Source: an uncultured Pelagibacteraceae bacterium (lineage in GTDB: Bacteria; Pseudomonadota; Alphaproteobacteria; Pelagibacterales; Pelagibacteraceae). From it: a stretch of 64,000 bases of DNA. The notes under the pieces are model-generated. The model was not told the origin of the DNA and ran no database searches. It was given only the letters and a program-made list of their open reading frames with translations. Below, piece by piece: positions 46,796-55,849 of this stretch (position 1 is the first letter of the stretch; each line of letters begins with the position of its first letter). Position numbers and translations under genes: made by a program. The DNA lies in NCBI GenBank assembly GCA_902614975.1, contig CACMND010000002.1, forward strand, positions 1-64,000. Direction: 5' to 3'.

Positions 46796-47056
46796 ATGGC
46801 AAACACTAAATCAGCTATTAAACGAATAAGACGTATATCACGTCAAACAACGGTAAATAAGTCTAGAAAAAGCAGGTTTAGATCTGCAATAAAAAAAATG
46901 AATTTAATTCTTGATAAAAAGGACAAAAAAGAAGCTTTAGCTTTCTTGCCAAAATTAAACTCTGAATTGATGAAAATAGCAAAGACAGGGGTGATAAAAA
47001 AGCAAAACGCGTCAAGAAATATTTCTAGAATAACAAAAAAAATAAATTCCTTATAA
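46796..47056 (+). CDS. rpsT: 30S ribosomal protein S20
   Basis: 86 residues starting MANTKSAIKRIRRISRQ, the usual S20 N-terminus. An in-frame ATG 21 codons upstream lies within the mutM stop region and gives no family similarity. The protein is lysine-rich and helical, ending NASRNISRITKKINSL. It binds 16S rRNA at the base of the body of the 30S subunit. The rpsT-dnaA neighbourhood is common in alphaproteobacteria. Confidence 0.96.
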   Translation: MANTKSAIKRIRRISRQTTVNKSRKSRFRSAIKKMNLILDKKDKKEALAFLPKLNSELMKIAKTGVIKKQNASRNISRITKKINSL

Positions 47057-47300
47057 CAACTTTTAGTTTACTTAAAGAAATTACAACCCTAGAGATTATT
47101 TTTTCAATTAAAAAAAGAATCTTTTAATCTTTTAGTCCTAAGATAAAAAAAAAATAAAAAAAGTAAATTTAAGATTACTAATTTTAAGTCCTTAAAAAGA
47201 GATTCAATTATTAATTTATACAATTGTAAATTTTATTTTTTTTTGAGAATAAAAATAAATTTATTGCATTGAATTATGAATAGGAGTTTAACAGACTCTC
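47057..47300. other. dnaA upstream gap, 244 bases, no clear origin
   Basis: The largest non-coding gap in the window. It is almost entirely A and T. I find no TTATNCACA DnaA box; the nearest is TTATACAAT in the run before 47230, which is weak. A soft hairpin ATTAAAA/TTTTAAT near 47107-47127 followed by CTTTT could terminate rpsT. Just before dnaA, AGGAG at 47282 sits 14 bases from the ATG, and a short frame from 47276 (MNRSLTDSHEK) runs across the dnaA start. Confidence 0.5.
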
Positions 47301-48710
47301 ATGAAAAATAATCTCACTAACATTAAATCAGACAATATTAATAAGATTGATTGGAAATTATTACAAAATGAAATGAAAAATAAGTTTGGTTCTGAGATTT
47401 ATGATAGTTGGTTAAAAAAAATTGATTTAGTTGATGAGTTTAAAAATTATGTTTTGTTATCCGTTTCGACAAGATTTATTAGAGACTGGATAACCTCAAG
47501 ATATTTAGATCAAATATTACAAATAGTTAAATTATATAAAAAAGATATTTCCAGAATAGAATTTGTGATTAACGAGGATATAAAGAACAAAAATAGTGAT
47601 GATATAAAACAAGACAATTCATCTGCTAATGAAAAGGTTTCATTTATTAAAGATTCATATCTTCAATATAATCGAATTGATCCAAATAAAAACTTTGAGA
47701 ATTTCTTGCTAGGGAAAAGTAATAAACTAGCTTTTGAGGCTGCAAAAAAAGTCTCAGAGCAAATAGCTCACTATAATCCCCTATATATTTATGGAGGAGT
47801 TGGAATGGGTAAGACACATTTATTGAATGCAATTGGTTTAAGTTTGAAAGAAAAAAATAAAGTAATGTTTATCTCAGCTGAAAGGTTTATGTATCAATTT
47901 GTAAAATCGATAAAATCCAATGAAATGGTAAAGTTTAAAGAGTATTTTAGAAATACTGACATATTTTTGATTGATGATATTCAATTTATGAATGGAAAAG
48001 AAGCTATGCAAGAAGAGTTTTTTCACACATTTAATGTTTTGCTAGAGAAAGGATCTCAAATTATTGTATCAGCAGATAGACCACCAAACAAATTAACTAG
48101 AATACAAGAAAGAATTAAATCTAGATTTTCAGGAGGTCTAGTAGTTGATATCCAAAATGCTGATTTTGAATTAAGATACAATATAATAAAATCTAAAAAT
48201 GAAAATCTTGCAATTCATGATCCAAATAATATTAAGATCAGTGACGAGATCATAAAATTTATTAGTACTGAAGTTAATACTAGCATCAGGGAGCTTGTGG
48301 GTGCATTTAATAGAGTTGTGTCATTCTCAAGAATTTATGGAAAAACACCTTCAATGTCAGAGGTAAAAGTAATATTAAAAGATCTATTAAATTTAACCGA
48401 AAATAAAGTTGATATAGACAATATTCAAACAATAGTATGTAAATATTTTAAAATAAGTAAAAACGAAATGTTGTCACCAAGAAGGTCAAGATATCTTGTA
48501 AGACCTAGACAAACTGCTATTTATTTAGCAAAAATGCTAACATCTAAATCTTTACCAGAGATAGGTCGATCATTCGCTAATAGAGATCACACAACAGTTA
48601 TTCATTCAGTTAAAACAATAGAAAAATTAAGAAAAGAAGATAATGAATTAAATTTAAGCATTGATAGCCTAAAGAACAAAATATTATTCAAACAAGAAAA
48701 TGAAATTTAG
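47301..48710 (+). CDS. dnaA: chromosomal replication initiator DnaA
   Basis: 469 residues. Domain I occupies the first 90 residues. The AAA+ core has Walker A YGGVGMGKTHLLNAIG, Walker B IFLIDDIQFMNGKE and the arginine finger segment RIQERIKSRFSGG. Domain IV carries the DNA-binding signature FANRDHTTVIHSVKTIEKL. It opens the origin and loads the helicase. The stop overlaps the dnaN start by 11 bases, so the two are co-translated. Confidence 0.98.
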   Translation: MKNNLTNIKSDNINKIDWKLLQNEMKNKFGSEIYDSWLKKIDLVDEFKNYVLLSVSTRFIRDWITSRYLDQILQIVKLYKKDISRIEFVINEDIKNKNSDDIKQDNSSANEKVSFIKDSYLQYNRIDPNKNFENFLLGKSNKLAFEAAKKVSEQIAHYNPLYIYGGVGMGKTHLLNAIGLSLKEKNKVMFISAERFMYQFVKSIKSNEMVKFKEYFRNTDIFLIDDIQFMNGKEAMQEEFFHTFNVLLEKGSQIIVSADRPPNKLTRIQERIKSRFSGGLVVDIQNADFELRYNIIKSKNENLAIHDPNNIKISDEIIKFISTEVNTSIRELVGAFNRVVSFSRIYGKTPSMSEVKVILKDLLNLTENKVDIDNIQTIVCKYFKISKNEMLSPRRSRYLVRPRQTAIYLAKMLTSKSLPEIGRSFANRDHTTVIHSVKTIEKLRKEDNELNLSIDSLKNKILFKQENEI

Positions 48711-49812
48711 TGTTAATCAACAGGATTTGCAAAAATCTTTAGGTTACTGTCAGGGTGTAATAGAAAAAAGAAGCACTTTACCTATTCTTTCAAATATTTT
48801 GATAGAGGCAGCAAATTCAAAGTTAAAAATTACAGCAACAGATTTAGATTTAATATTTGTAAATGAAATTTCAAATATTAAAATTTTTGATGAAGGCAAA
48901 ACAACTACGTCTTCATCAATTATGTTTGATATTGTGAGAAAAATACCCTCTGGTAGTCAGATAAATTTTGAAAACACTGGAGAAAGTAAATTACAATTAG
49001 AATCAAACAAATCTCTATTCAATTTAAATTCAATTAATGCTTCTGAATTTCCAATCACAGATGAAAATTTCAATGAAAATGAATTTACTATAAATTCAAA
49101 AGATTTATTAAAACTTTTAAACAAATGTAAATTTTCAATTTCAAATGATGAAACAAGGCATTATCTCAGTGGTATTTTTTTCCATCAGACCCAAACAGAT
49201 GATAAGAATTTTTTAACTGCAGCCGCAACAGATAGCCATAGAATGTCTATCTCAAAAATAAGATTAAAAAACAAAATTGAATTTGAACCAATAATACTTC
49301 CAAAAAAAACTATATTTCAATTATGTTCTCTTTTAGAAGATTATGATGGCGAGGTTAAAGTCTCAAATATTAAATCTAAAATTAAATTTGAACTTAATAA
49401 TAGTATTTTGATATCAAAATTAATCGATGGAAAATTCCCTAATTATATTCAAGTTATCCCTAGAGAGAATCAAAAAAAACTTGAAATAGATCTAAAATCT
49501 TTCTTAAACTCTGTTGATAGGGTAGCATCAGTTTCTCTAGATAAAAAAGATGGAGTAAAATTTAATTTGACTAAAGATAATTTAGATTTATCTGTCAATA
49601 ACACTAATAGTGGTGATGGTAAAGAAAGCCTATCTGTAAAATTTGAGTCAGATTTAGATATAAGTTTTAATTCTAGATATTTGCTAGATATAGCATCCCA
49701 ACTAAATGGTGATAACATTGAAATATATTTGAAAGATACTGGATCTCCAGCTTTAATAAAAGATCCTGCAGATTTTGACAGTATTTATGTTGTAATGCCT
49801 ATGAAAGGTTAG
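48700..49812 (+). CDS. dnaN: DNA polymerase III beta sliding clamp
   Basis: 370 residues in three equivalent clamp domains. The start MKFSVNQQDLQKSLGYCQGVIEK, the block ATDSHRMSISKI, and the C-terminal ending ADFDSIYVVMPMKG with the hydrophobic protein-binding pocket are typical. It holds polymerase III and repair enzymes on DNA. It overlaps the convergent plsC by four bases; recF does not follow. Confidence 0.97.
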   Translation: MKFSVNQQDLQKSLGYCQGVIEKRSTLPILSNILIEAANSKLKITATDLDLIFVNEISNIKIFDEGKTTTSSSIMFDIVRKIPSGSQINFENTGESKLQLESNKSLFNLNSINASEFPITDENFNENEFTINSKDLLKLLNKCKFSISNDETRHYLSGIFFHQTQTDDKNFLTAAATDSHRMSISKIRLKNKIEFEPIILPKKTIFQLCSLLEDYDGEVKVSNIKSKIKFELNNSILISKLIDGKFPNYIQVIPRENQKKLEIDLKSFLNSVDRVASVSLDKKDGVKFNLTKDNLDLSVNNTNSGDGKESLSVKFESDLDISFNSRYLLDIASQLNGDNIEIYLKDTGSPALIKDPADFDSIYVVMPMKG

Positions 49813-50507
49813 TTAGCAATACCAAGCTCGGAATAAATTTCTTTTTGTAATAATTTTACAAATTCTGCTTCTTCGATACCTGTATTAATTGGTTTTAAAA
49901 TAGAAATTGTAATCGTTTTATTGGGAATCATCTTTCCGGTTTTTGGCCATACTCTTCCAGAGTCAATAGCTACGGGTTGACATTTTACATTTAATTCTTT
50001 GTAAATTCTTCCAACTCCTTTTTTAAAGGGAACAATTTCGCCTGGTAGAACTCGAGTAGCTTGTGGAAAAATTATTACAGGTCTTTTTGTTTTCTCAATA
50101 GCTCTTTTAATTTTTTCAGTAAAATTAAGGTTTTCTTTAGAAACTTTATTTCTATTCACAGAAATAGAATCTATCTTTCTTAAATACCAACCAAATATCG
50201 GTATATTTAATAGTTCTTTTTTAAGAATAAAAATTGGTGAATTAAATATTGTTTGCAAAAAAAAAGTTTCAAACATCGATTGATGAGAGCATGCAATAAA
50301 GTAATTCTCGTTATTAATTATGTTTTCTTGACCTTTAATTACTATGCTGGTTGAGTAAAAAATTTTTAAGCAGAATGAGGACCAGTATCCAAAAAGTTTA
50401 CCTCCAAAAAGAGTGATTTTCTTTGGTAGTATTAATGATGGAAGAAAAATAATACATATTAAAATTAATCCAGAAAAAAATATACTTTTAAAGAGGATAT
50501 TTCTCAT
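49809..50507 (-). CDS. plsC: 1-acyl-sn-glycerol-3-phosphate acyltransferase (PlsC family)
   Basis: 232 residues. An N-terminal hydrophobic helix anchors it to the inner membrane. The acyltransferase motif I reads ACSHQSMFET, the HQSxxET form common in alphaproteobacteria in place of HX4D, and motif III is IIFPQATRVLPGE. It acylates lysophosphatidic acid to phosphatidic acid in phospholipid synthesis, using the acyl chains made by the fab genes elsewhere in the window. It sits 13 bases downstream of lysA on the same strand. Confidence 0.88.
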   Translation of the reverse strand: MRNILFKSIFFSGLILICIIFLPSLILPKKITLFGGKLFGYWSSFCLKIFYSTSIVIKGQENIINNENYFIACSHQSMFETFFLQTIFNSPIFILKKELLNIPIFGWYLRKIDSISVNRNKVSKENLNFTEKIKRAIEKTKRPVIIFPQATRVLPGEIVPFKKGVGRIYKELNVKCQPVAIDSGRVWPKTGKMIPNKTITISILKPINTGIEEAEFVKLLQKEIYSELGIAN

Positions 50508-50520
50508 TATAAGTTTTAAG

Positions 50521-51735
50521 TTAGATTATATCTGTTATTTTTTGTCTTTTTCTAATAATCTTTACTTTATTTCCTTTAATCAAAATTTCAGCAGGCCTTA
50601 ATCTAAGATTATAATTAGATGATAATGAATAACCATATGCGCCTGTATCGCAAATTACCATTATTTCATTTTCTTTTATATTTTGAAATTTTCTTTCTGT
50701 TAAAAATTTATCAGTTGTTTCGCATACTGGGCCAACAAATTCTAATATTTTCTTCGATTGTGACTTATTTCTTAGGGACGGAATTATTCTATGTTTTGCG
50801 TTGTACAAGGCAGGTCTTATTAAATCATTCATTGCTGCATCCAATATCACAAATGTTTTTGTTTTATTGTGTTTTAAATAAATTACTTTAGTTGCGAGTA
50901 TACCCACATTTCCAATTATAGATCTTCCAGGTTCAAAAATTATTTTACAATTATATTTATTTTTAAATTTAATTATTGATTTTTTATATTTTGTATAATT
51001 AAGTTTTTTTGTTTTATTGTCGTAATTAATCCCCATCCCACCACCTAAATCAATAAACTCAAATTTATAATCTAAACTTCTTAAAAGTTTATCAAGAACA
51101 TTTAGCATTTTTTCGTAGGGTTTGTGGTTTAAGATTTGACTACCAATATGAACACTTAAGCATTTAATATTTATAAATTTTGATTGTTTCATCAAATTAA
51201 TAATTTTTACAAAAGTCTTTTTATCTACACCAAATTTATTTTCACTTTTACCAGTTGAAATTTGTTTCAATGTTTCAGCATCAGTATCTGGATTTAATCT
51301 CAGTCCTATATTAACGACTTTATTAAATTTTTTTGCAACCTTTTCAATTTCTAAAACTTCACTTAAAGATTCAGAATTTATTAATAATATTTTTTGCTTT
51401 ATTGCATACTCAATTTCATCTTTTGTTTTACCAACACCAGAGAAAACTATTTTGTTTTTGTTAATGCCAGCCTTAAGTGATGCATATAATTCACCTTTTG
51501 AAACCACATCTGCTCCAAGGCCAAGTTTTTTTATTTCTTTTAATAATGAAATATTTGAATTAGATTTTACAGAAAAACAAATTAAAGGTCTTATTTCCTT
51601 AAAAGATTTTTTAAAATTCTCTACATTTTCTCTTAAACTTTTATATGAGTAGCAATATAGAGGTGTATTAAATTTTTTTGTTAGACTCTCAATGTTTTTT
51701 CCTTCAATAAAAAATTTATTGTCTATATATCTCAT
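50521..51735 (-). CDS. lysA: diaminopimelate decarboxylase
   Basis: 404 residues, fold type III PLP enzyme. The PLP lysine is in CFSVKSNSN near residue 57, the phosphate loop is IDLGGGMGINYD, and the substrate-binding GPVCETTDKF and DTGAYGYSLSSNYN complete the site. It converts meso-diaminopimelate to lysine, the last step of the pathway containing dapB. It is preceded by the lptM lipoprotein gene with a four-base overlap, a conserved arrangement. Confidence 0.96.
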   Translation of the reverse strand: MRYIDNKFFIEGKNIESLTKKFNTPLYCYSYKSLRENVENFKKSFKEIRPLICFSVKSNSNISLLKEIKKLGLGADVVSKGELYASLKAGINKNKIVFSGVGKTKDEIEYAIKQKILLINSESLSEVLEIEKVAKKFNKVVNIGLRLNPDTDAETLKQISTGKSENKFGVDKKTFVKIINLMKQSKFINIKCLSVHIGSQILNHKPYEKMLNVLDKLLRSLDYKFEFIDLGGGMGINYDNKTKKLNYTKYKKSIIKFKNKYNCKIIFEPGRSIIGNVGILATKVIYLKHNKTKTFVILDAAMNDLIRPALYNAKHRIIPSLRNKSQSKKILEFVGPVCETTDKFLTERKFQNIKENEIMVICDTGAYGYSLSSNYNLRLRPAEILIKGNKVKIIRKRQKITDII

Positions 51736-51848
51736 AATACTTTTTGAATATTCTTACTTAATTCAGATTTATATTCTGGATCACCTTTACGTCCACAAGC
51801 AACTACAAAATATAAACAAAGTATAATTATTAAAATTTTTTTACTCAT
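51732..51848 (-). CDS. lptM: small LptM/YifL-type lipoprotein
   Basis: 38 residues. A short leader (KKILIIILCLYFVVAC) ends in a lipobox with Cys18, immediately followed by GRKGDP, the CGxKGxx motif of the YifL/LptM family. In E. coli LptM helps the LptD/E translocon assemble. The gene lies between argH and lysA, its conserved position, overlapping both by a few bases. It is the shorter alphaproteobacterial form. Assignment rests on motif plus position. Confidence 0.85.
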   Translation of the reverse strand: MSKKILIIILCLYFVVACGRKGDPEYKSELSKNIQKVL

Positions 51849-53229
51849 TTCTTGCTTTTTTTATCATTTTCTTAACGTTCTCAAAAGAAGTTCCGCCATA
51901 TGATTTTTTTGAATTAATCGAATTTTCTAGATTTAGTATTTTATAAACATTTAATGTTAGCTTTGGCTCAATTTGATTTATTTCTTTTAATTCTAGTTCG
52001 TGAAGTTTTTTGTTTTTTTTTTCAGCCAGATTAATTATTTTTGCTGTTTGTATGTATGCCTTTCTAAATGGATATCCAAGCTCTCTTACAATATAATCAG
52101 ATAAATCTGTAGCTGTAGTAAATCCTTTTCCTGCAAGGGATAGCATACTTTTTTTATTTATTATCAAATTTTTTATTACATCATTCAATAATGATAGTGA
52201 TATTTTTAATTGATCATTTGTTTTAAAAACAATTTCTTTGTCATCCTGTAAATCTTTAAAATATGATAAAGGCAAACCTTTTAATATTGAAATCATAGAA
52301 TTGATATTTCCAATAAATATTCCAGTTTTACCTCTCAAATATTCCAATGGGTCAGGATTCTTTTTTTGTGGCATTATAGAAGAACCGGTTACTAATTTAT
52401 CATTTAAAGTTATCATATTGAATGCATCAGAATTCCAAATTATGAGTTCTTCAGCAATTCTAGAAATATGTAAAGAGCAAGCTAGAGAAGAATACAAAAA
52501 GTCTAATACAAAATCTCTATCAGATATAGTATCAACAGAATTGTTTGTTGGTTTTTTAAATTTAAGTTTTTTTGTGGTGTAATTTCTGTCAATTTTAAAA
52601 GAAGTGCCAGATAAAGCTCCTACACCTAAAGGATTTTCATCTAAAAACTCTAAATTATTCTTAAATTTTTTTTTATCTCTATTAAACATTTCAACATATG
52701 CTAGTAGATAATGTGCTAAAGATAATGGTTGTGCATTTTTTAAATGTGTAAATCCTGGCATAATTGTTCTAATATTTTTTTGCGCAAGATTAAGAATATT
52801 TGAATTTGTATTATCTAATAAAATTATAATTTTTTTTGTTGCCTCTTTTAACCATAATTTAAGATCGGTAATTACCTGATCATTTCTAGATCTAGCAGTA
52901 TGGACGTATCCAGCATCATCACCAATAAGTTCAAATAATCTGTTTTCTATATTCATATGAATATCCTCTAAATCATAATTAAAATTGAATTTCTTTTTTA
53001 CAATTTCATTTTTAATCCTTTTCAATCCCCAAATTATTTTATTTTTTATCCTGAAATTTATAATTTTCTGTTTGTGAAGCATTTCGACGTGAGCAACTGA
53101 TCCTTCGATATCTTCTTTAAATAGTCTTTTATCTACTGGTAATGAACCACCAACTTTTTTAAATAAAGTTGACGCATTCTTCTTAATTCTTGTACCCCAA
53201 ATTGGTTTATTGTTTTTATTTTTACTCAT
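51841..53229 (-). CDS. argH: argininosuccinate lyase
   Basis: 462 residues from the ATG; a TTG three codons earlier is less likely. The fumarase/ASL superfamily signature TGSSIMPQKKNPDPLEYLRG with the catalytic serine loop is intact, as are TARSRNDQV near residue 113 and PGFTHLKNAQPLSLAH. It splits argininosuccinate to arginine and fumarate. It is divergent from the TlpA-like gene with a 19-base gap. Confidence 0.97.
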   Translation of the reverse strand: MSKNKNNKPIWGTRIKKNASTLFKKVGGSLPVDKRLFKEDIEGSVAHVEMLHKQKIINFRIKNKIIWGLKRIKNEIVKKKFNFNYDLEDIHMNIENRLFELIGDDAGYVHTARSRNDQVITDLKLWLKEATKKIIILLDNTNSNILNLAQKNIRTIMPGFTHLKNAQPLSLAHYLLAYVEMFNRDKKKFKNNLEFLDENPLGVGALSGTSFKIDRNYTTKKLKFKKPTNNSVDTISDRDFVLDFLYSSLACSLHISRIAEELIIWNSDAFNMITLNDKLVTGSSIMPQKKNPDPLEYLRGKTGIFIGNINSMISILKGLPLSYFKDLQDDKEIVFKTNDQLKISLSLLNDVIKNLIINKKSMLSLAGKGFTTATDLSDYIVRELGYPFRKAYIQTAKIINLAEKKNKKLHELELKEINQIEPKLTLNVYKILNLENSINSKKSYGGTSFENVKKMIKKARNE

Positions 53230-53248
53230 GTTATTCAATTATAAATTT

Positions 53249-53779
53249 ATGAAATTTATATTTATATCCATTAAAATAATATTACTTTACTTCATATCAT
53301 TTAGTTATTCATATTCAATAGAAGCGCCTAATATAAAAAATCTAATAATTTATGAGAAAAAACAAAAAATTAAGTTTTTTGATTTTTTAAATGAGGCTGG
53401 AAATAAAGTTAATTTGAAAGATTTTAAATCAGAATTAATTATTTTGAATTTTTGGGCAACATGGTGTGCACCTTGTAGAGAGGAAATGCCATCATTAAAT
53501 AACCTTCAAAAACTTAAGAGTGAAAAAAAAATAATGGTTATCCCAATAAATATAGGTGGAGAAAATATTAGTACATCTAAGAGGTTTTTTCATGAACTGC
53601 TAATAGACGAATTACAAGTTTTTGTTGGTGATGGTGCTGAAATTGCAAAAAATTTAAAATTAAGAGGACTACCCACAACACTATTCATTGATAAAAATGG
53701 TTATGAGTTTGCAAGAATTGTGGGCTCGGTAGATTTTAACAGTGATGAACTTTTAAATTGGTTAAATGAATTAAATTAA
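53249..53779 (+). CDS. TlpA-like thiol:disulfide interchange protein
   Basis: 176 residues from the ATG that places a signal or anchor segment (FIFISIKIILLYFISFSY) at the very N-terminus; the open frame extends 13 codons upstream into argH territory. The thioredoxin fold has LNFWATWCAPCREEMPSL with the redox CAPC pair and the cis-proline in RGLPTTLFI. TlpA proteins reduce periplasmic thiols, often for cytochrome c or oxidase assembly. Placement divergent from argH is conserved in alphaproteobacteria. Confidence 0.9.
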   Translation: MKFIFISIKIILLYFISFSYSYSIEAPNIKNLIIYEKKQKIKFFDFLNEAGNKVNLKDFKSELIILNFWATWCAPCREEMPSLNNLQKLKSEKKIMVIPINIGGENISTSKRFFHELLIDELQVFVGDGAEIAKNLKLRGLPTTLFIDKNGYEFARIVGSVDFNSDELLNWLNELN

Positions 53780-53976
53780 TTCTTATAAAAGTAAGCTAAC
53801 GCCACAAGCACAATTATAGCAACAAATTGTAGTAAAACTCTAAGCTGCATTAATTTGTTAGATGTTTTTTTATCTCCATCTCCTTTAAAAAGAGTTCTAA
53901 TTCCAAGAATTAAGACTACAGCTACGGCTGCAAGCAAAACAATCGCTGCAATTTTAACAAATATTTCAGAAATCAT
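53776..53976 (-). CDS. twin-transmembrane HIG1-domain protein
   Basis: 66 residues with two hydrophobic helices separated by a polar loop (RTLFKGDGDKKTSNKLMQLRVLLQ). The loop plus second helix match the HIG_1_N domain: NKLMQLRVLLQFVAI. In mitochondria HIG1 proteins associate with respiratory supercomplexes; bacterial roles are less clear. It overlaps the TlpA-like stop by four bases on the opposite strand. Confidence 0.85.
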   Translation of the reverse strand: MISEIFVKIAAIVLLAAVAVVLILGIRTLFKGDGDKKTSNKLMQLRVLLQFVAIIVLVALAYFYKN

Positions 53977-54025
53977 ACTTTGATTTTAGTTTCTTTTTAA
54001 AATAAAAAAACATAATTACTTATCT

Positions 54026-54682
54026 ATGACATTTTGCCTTGAATCAACAATTATAAAACCTGAAAATCGGTCTGATATTAAAAATGCAGTAATTTTACTT
54101 CATGGATATGGTGGAGATGGAAAAGATATAAGCATGTTAACTCTGAATTGGAAAAGATTTTTAACTAATACAGTATTCTTATGTCCGAATGGACATGAAC
54201 CATGTAAAATTAATCCAATTGGTTATCAATGGTTTGATTTAGAAACAAATGATAAAAATTATATTTTAAATGAAGTAAAAAAAGCTGAAGATAAATTAAG
54301 AAAATACATTGAAGAAGTTAAAGCAGAATATAATTTAGAAAATTCAAAGATATGTTTATCTGGATTTAGCCAGGGTTGCATGATGTCAATAAACTTGGGC
54401 TTAACTTCTAAAGATCCCTTTAATTGTATAGTTGGATTTTCTGGAAAGATTATTGATAAAGAGGATCTTATTTTAAGATTAAATTCTAAAACAAAAACTT
54501 TATTAATTCATGGTGAAAAAGATGAAATAGTTCCACCCCACAATTTATTGGAAGCAAAAGATTTTTTTACACGTAATAATATTAGTATAGAAACTTTAAT
54601 GATCAAAGACTGCGACCATCATATACCAGTTGAAGCTTCAAGTAATGCATTAAAATTTATCAAAGATAATTTTGATATTTAA
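54026..54682 (+). CDS. phospholipase/carboxylesterase family alpha/beta hydrolase
   Basis: 218 residues. An alpha/beta hydrolase with oxyanion strand AVILLHGYGGDGKD, nucleophile elbow LSGFSQGCMM, aspartate in LIHGEKDEIVPP and histidine in KDCDHHIP. This is the small carboxylesterase/acyl-protein thioesterase-like family, normally cytoplasmic. The natural ester is unknown. Confidence 0.88.
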   Translation: MTFCLESTIIKPENRSDIKNAVILLHGYGGDGKDISMLTLNWKRFLTNTVFLCPNGHEPCKINPIGYQWFDLETNDKNYILNEVKKAEDKLRKYIEEVKAEYNLENSKICLSGFSQGCMMSINLGLTSKDPFNCIVGFSGKIIDKEDLILRLNSKTKTLLIHGEKDEIVPPHNLLEAKDFFTRNNISIETLMIKDCDHHIPVEASSNALKFIKDNFDI

Positions 54683-54697
54683 AGAGAATTAACTTTT

Positions 54698-54727
54698 TTG
54701 TTACATTGATTAATAACAATATATAAT
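54698..54727 (+). promoter_or_regulatory. probable promoter of the HNH gene
   Basis: TTGTTA (54698-54703) and a consensus TATAAT (54722-54727) with an 18-base spacer. Transcription would start about seven bases before the ATG at 54741, giving a nearly leaderless mRNA. Confidence 0.4.
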
Positions 54728-54740
54728 ATAATAAATAATT

Positions 54741-55313
54741 ATGACTTTGATGATCAATGAAAACCTTTCACTTGAAAAATGTCCAGCTCTAGTTCTTAAT
54801 GCAGATTATAGACCACTAAGTTATTATCCTTTATCATTATGGTCATGGCAAGACGCTATTAAATCTGTATTTTTAGATAGAGTCTCAATTGTAAGTCATT
54901 ATGATAGAATGATAAGAAGCCCATCATTCTCTATGCAGTTACCGAGTGTTATTGCATTAAAATCTTTTATAAAGCCTCGTTCAAATCCAAATTTCACAAG
55001 ATTTAATGTTTTCTTAAGGGATAAGTTTAGTTGTCAATATTGTGGAAGTAATGATGAACTAACTTTTGACCATCTTCTTCCAAGATCAAAAGGTGGGAAA
55101 ACTGATTGGGAAAATGTTGTTACTGCTTGCTCAGCATGTAATGTAAAAAAAGGTGGAAGATTGCTAAAAAATTCTGGAATGAGGTTAAATCAATGGCCTT
55201 TTCAACCAACAACAGAAGATCTTCATAGAAATGGGAAGAATTTTCCTCCTAATTTTCTACACAGCAGTTGGATGGATTATTTATATTGGGATGTGGAACT
55301 AGATCCTAGTTAA
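54741..55313 (+). CDS. HNH endonuclease family protein
   Basis: 190 residues. After an N-terminal region of about 85 residues (VLNADYRPLSYYPLSLWSWQDAIK is typical of the group) comes an HNH module: CQYCGS, TFDHLLPRSKGGKTDWEN and ACSACNVKKGGR, with two zinc CxxC pairs and the catalytic histidine. This family is a conserved chromosomal gene of alphaproteobacteria and cyanobacteria, not a homing enzyme; a repair or RNA role has been suspected. It converges on coq7 with a four-base overlap. Confidence 0.88.
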   Translation: MTLMINENLSLEKCPALVLNADYRPLSYYPLSLWSWQDAIKSVFLDRVSIVSHYDRMIRSPSFSMQLPSVIALKSFIKPRSNPNFTRFNVFLRDKFSCQYCGSNDELTFDHLLPRSKGGKTDWENVVTACSACNVKKGGRLLKNSGMRLNQWPFQPTTEDLHRNGKNFPPNFLHSSWMDYLYWDVELDPS

Positions 55314-55849
55314 ATTTTTTCAGAGATATTTATAGCAATTTTCGAGCCAGTTTTGATAATTTTATCCATTACTGAATATAATCCTTTTTTTGTTGCGCCG
55401 TGTTCATATGCAATATCTTTATGTTCTAATTCATCAGCTCTAAATTTTTTAATTTTTTCTCTCAGTTTTTTCTCATCATCTTGTAATTGATCTATCTGAC
55501 TTTGGTAATGTTTATCAATTACCTCCTCAACCGAGGCTGTGCAAAGCATTGCTGCTTTTTTTCCTAATATTGTTGAGCCAAAACCTAAACCTACTCCTAA
55601 TAAATCCCATAGTGGTAAAAATTTAGTTGGTTTTATTTTTCTTTCTCTAATTTCATTTTCAAAAAAATCGCTATGTTCCTGTTCATGCTCTCTCATTTCC
55701 TCTACTAATTTTAATAGTTCAGGATCTTTTTTGAACGTTTTAAGAGCCAAAAGTTGACCTTCATAAATTTTAATTGCACCTCTTTCTCCAGCGTGATCAA
55801 CTCTAATAAATTCTTCCAATTTTCTTTTGTTAGTTTTTTTCATAAACAA
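55310..55849 (-). CDS. coq7: demethoxyubiquinone hydroxylase (COQ7)
   Basis: 179 residues, a di-iron ferritin-like protein. The iron ligands appear as VDHAGERGAIKIYEGQ, MREHEQEHSDFF, SVEEVIDKHY and DELEHKDIAYEHGA. It hydroxylates demethoxyubiquinone using oxygen, next to the last methylation of ubiquinone. It works with ubiE and ubiB at 43-46 kb. It overlaps dsbB by 20 bases on the same strand. Confidence 0.95.
   Translation of the reverse strand: MFMKKTNKRKLEEFIRVDHAGERGAIKIYEGQLLALKTFKKDPELLKLVEEMREHEQEHSDFFENEIRERKIKPTKFLPLWDLLGVGLGFGSTILGKKAAMLCTASVEEVIDKHYQSQIDQLQDDEKKLREKIKKFRADELEHKDIAYEHGATKKGLYSVMDKIIKTGSKIAINISEKI

Noticed and set aside
47057-47300. Replication origin next to dnaA
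   Set aside because: No good DnaA boxes and no clustered repeats; the best nine-mer differs at two positions and such matches are expected in DNA this AT-rich. GC skew could not be computed.
54741-55313. HNH protein as a homing endonuclease or mobile intron remnant
   Set aside because: It is a stand-alone conserved chromosomal family with its own promoter and no sign of an interrupted host gene.
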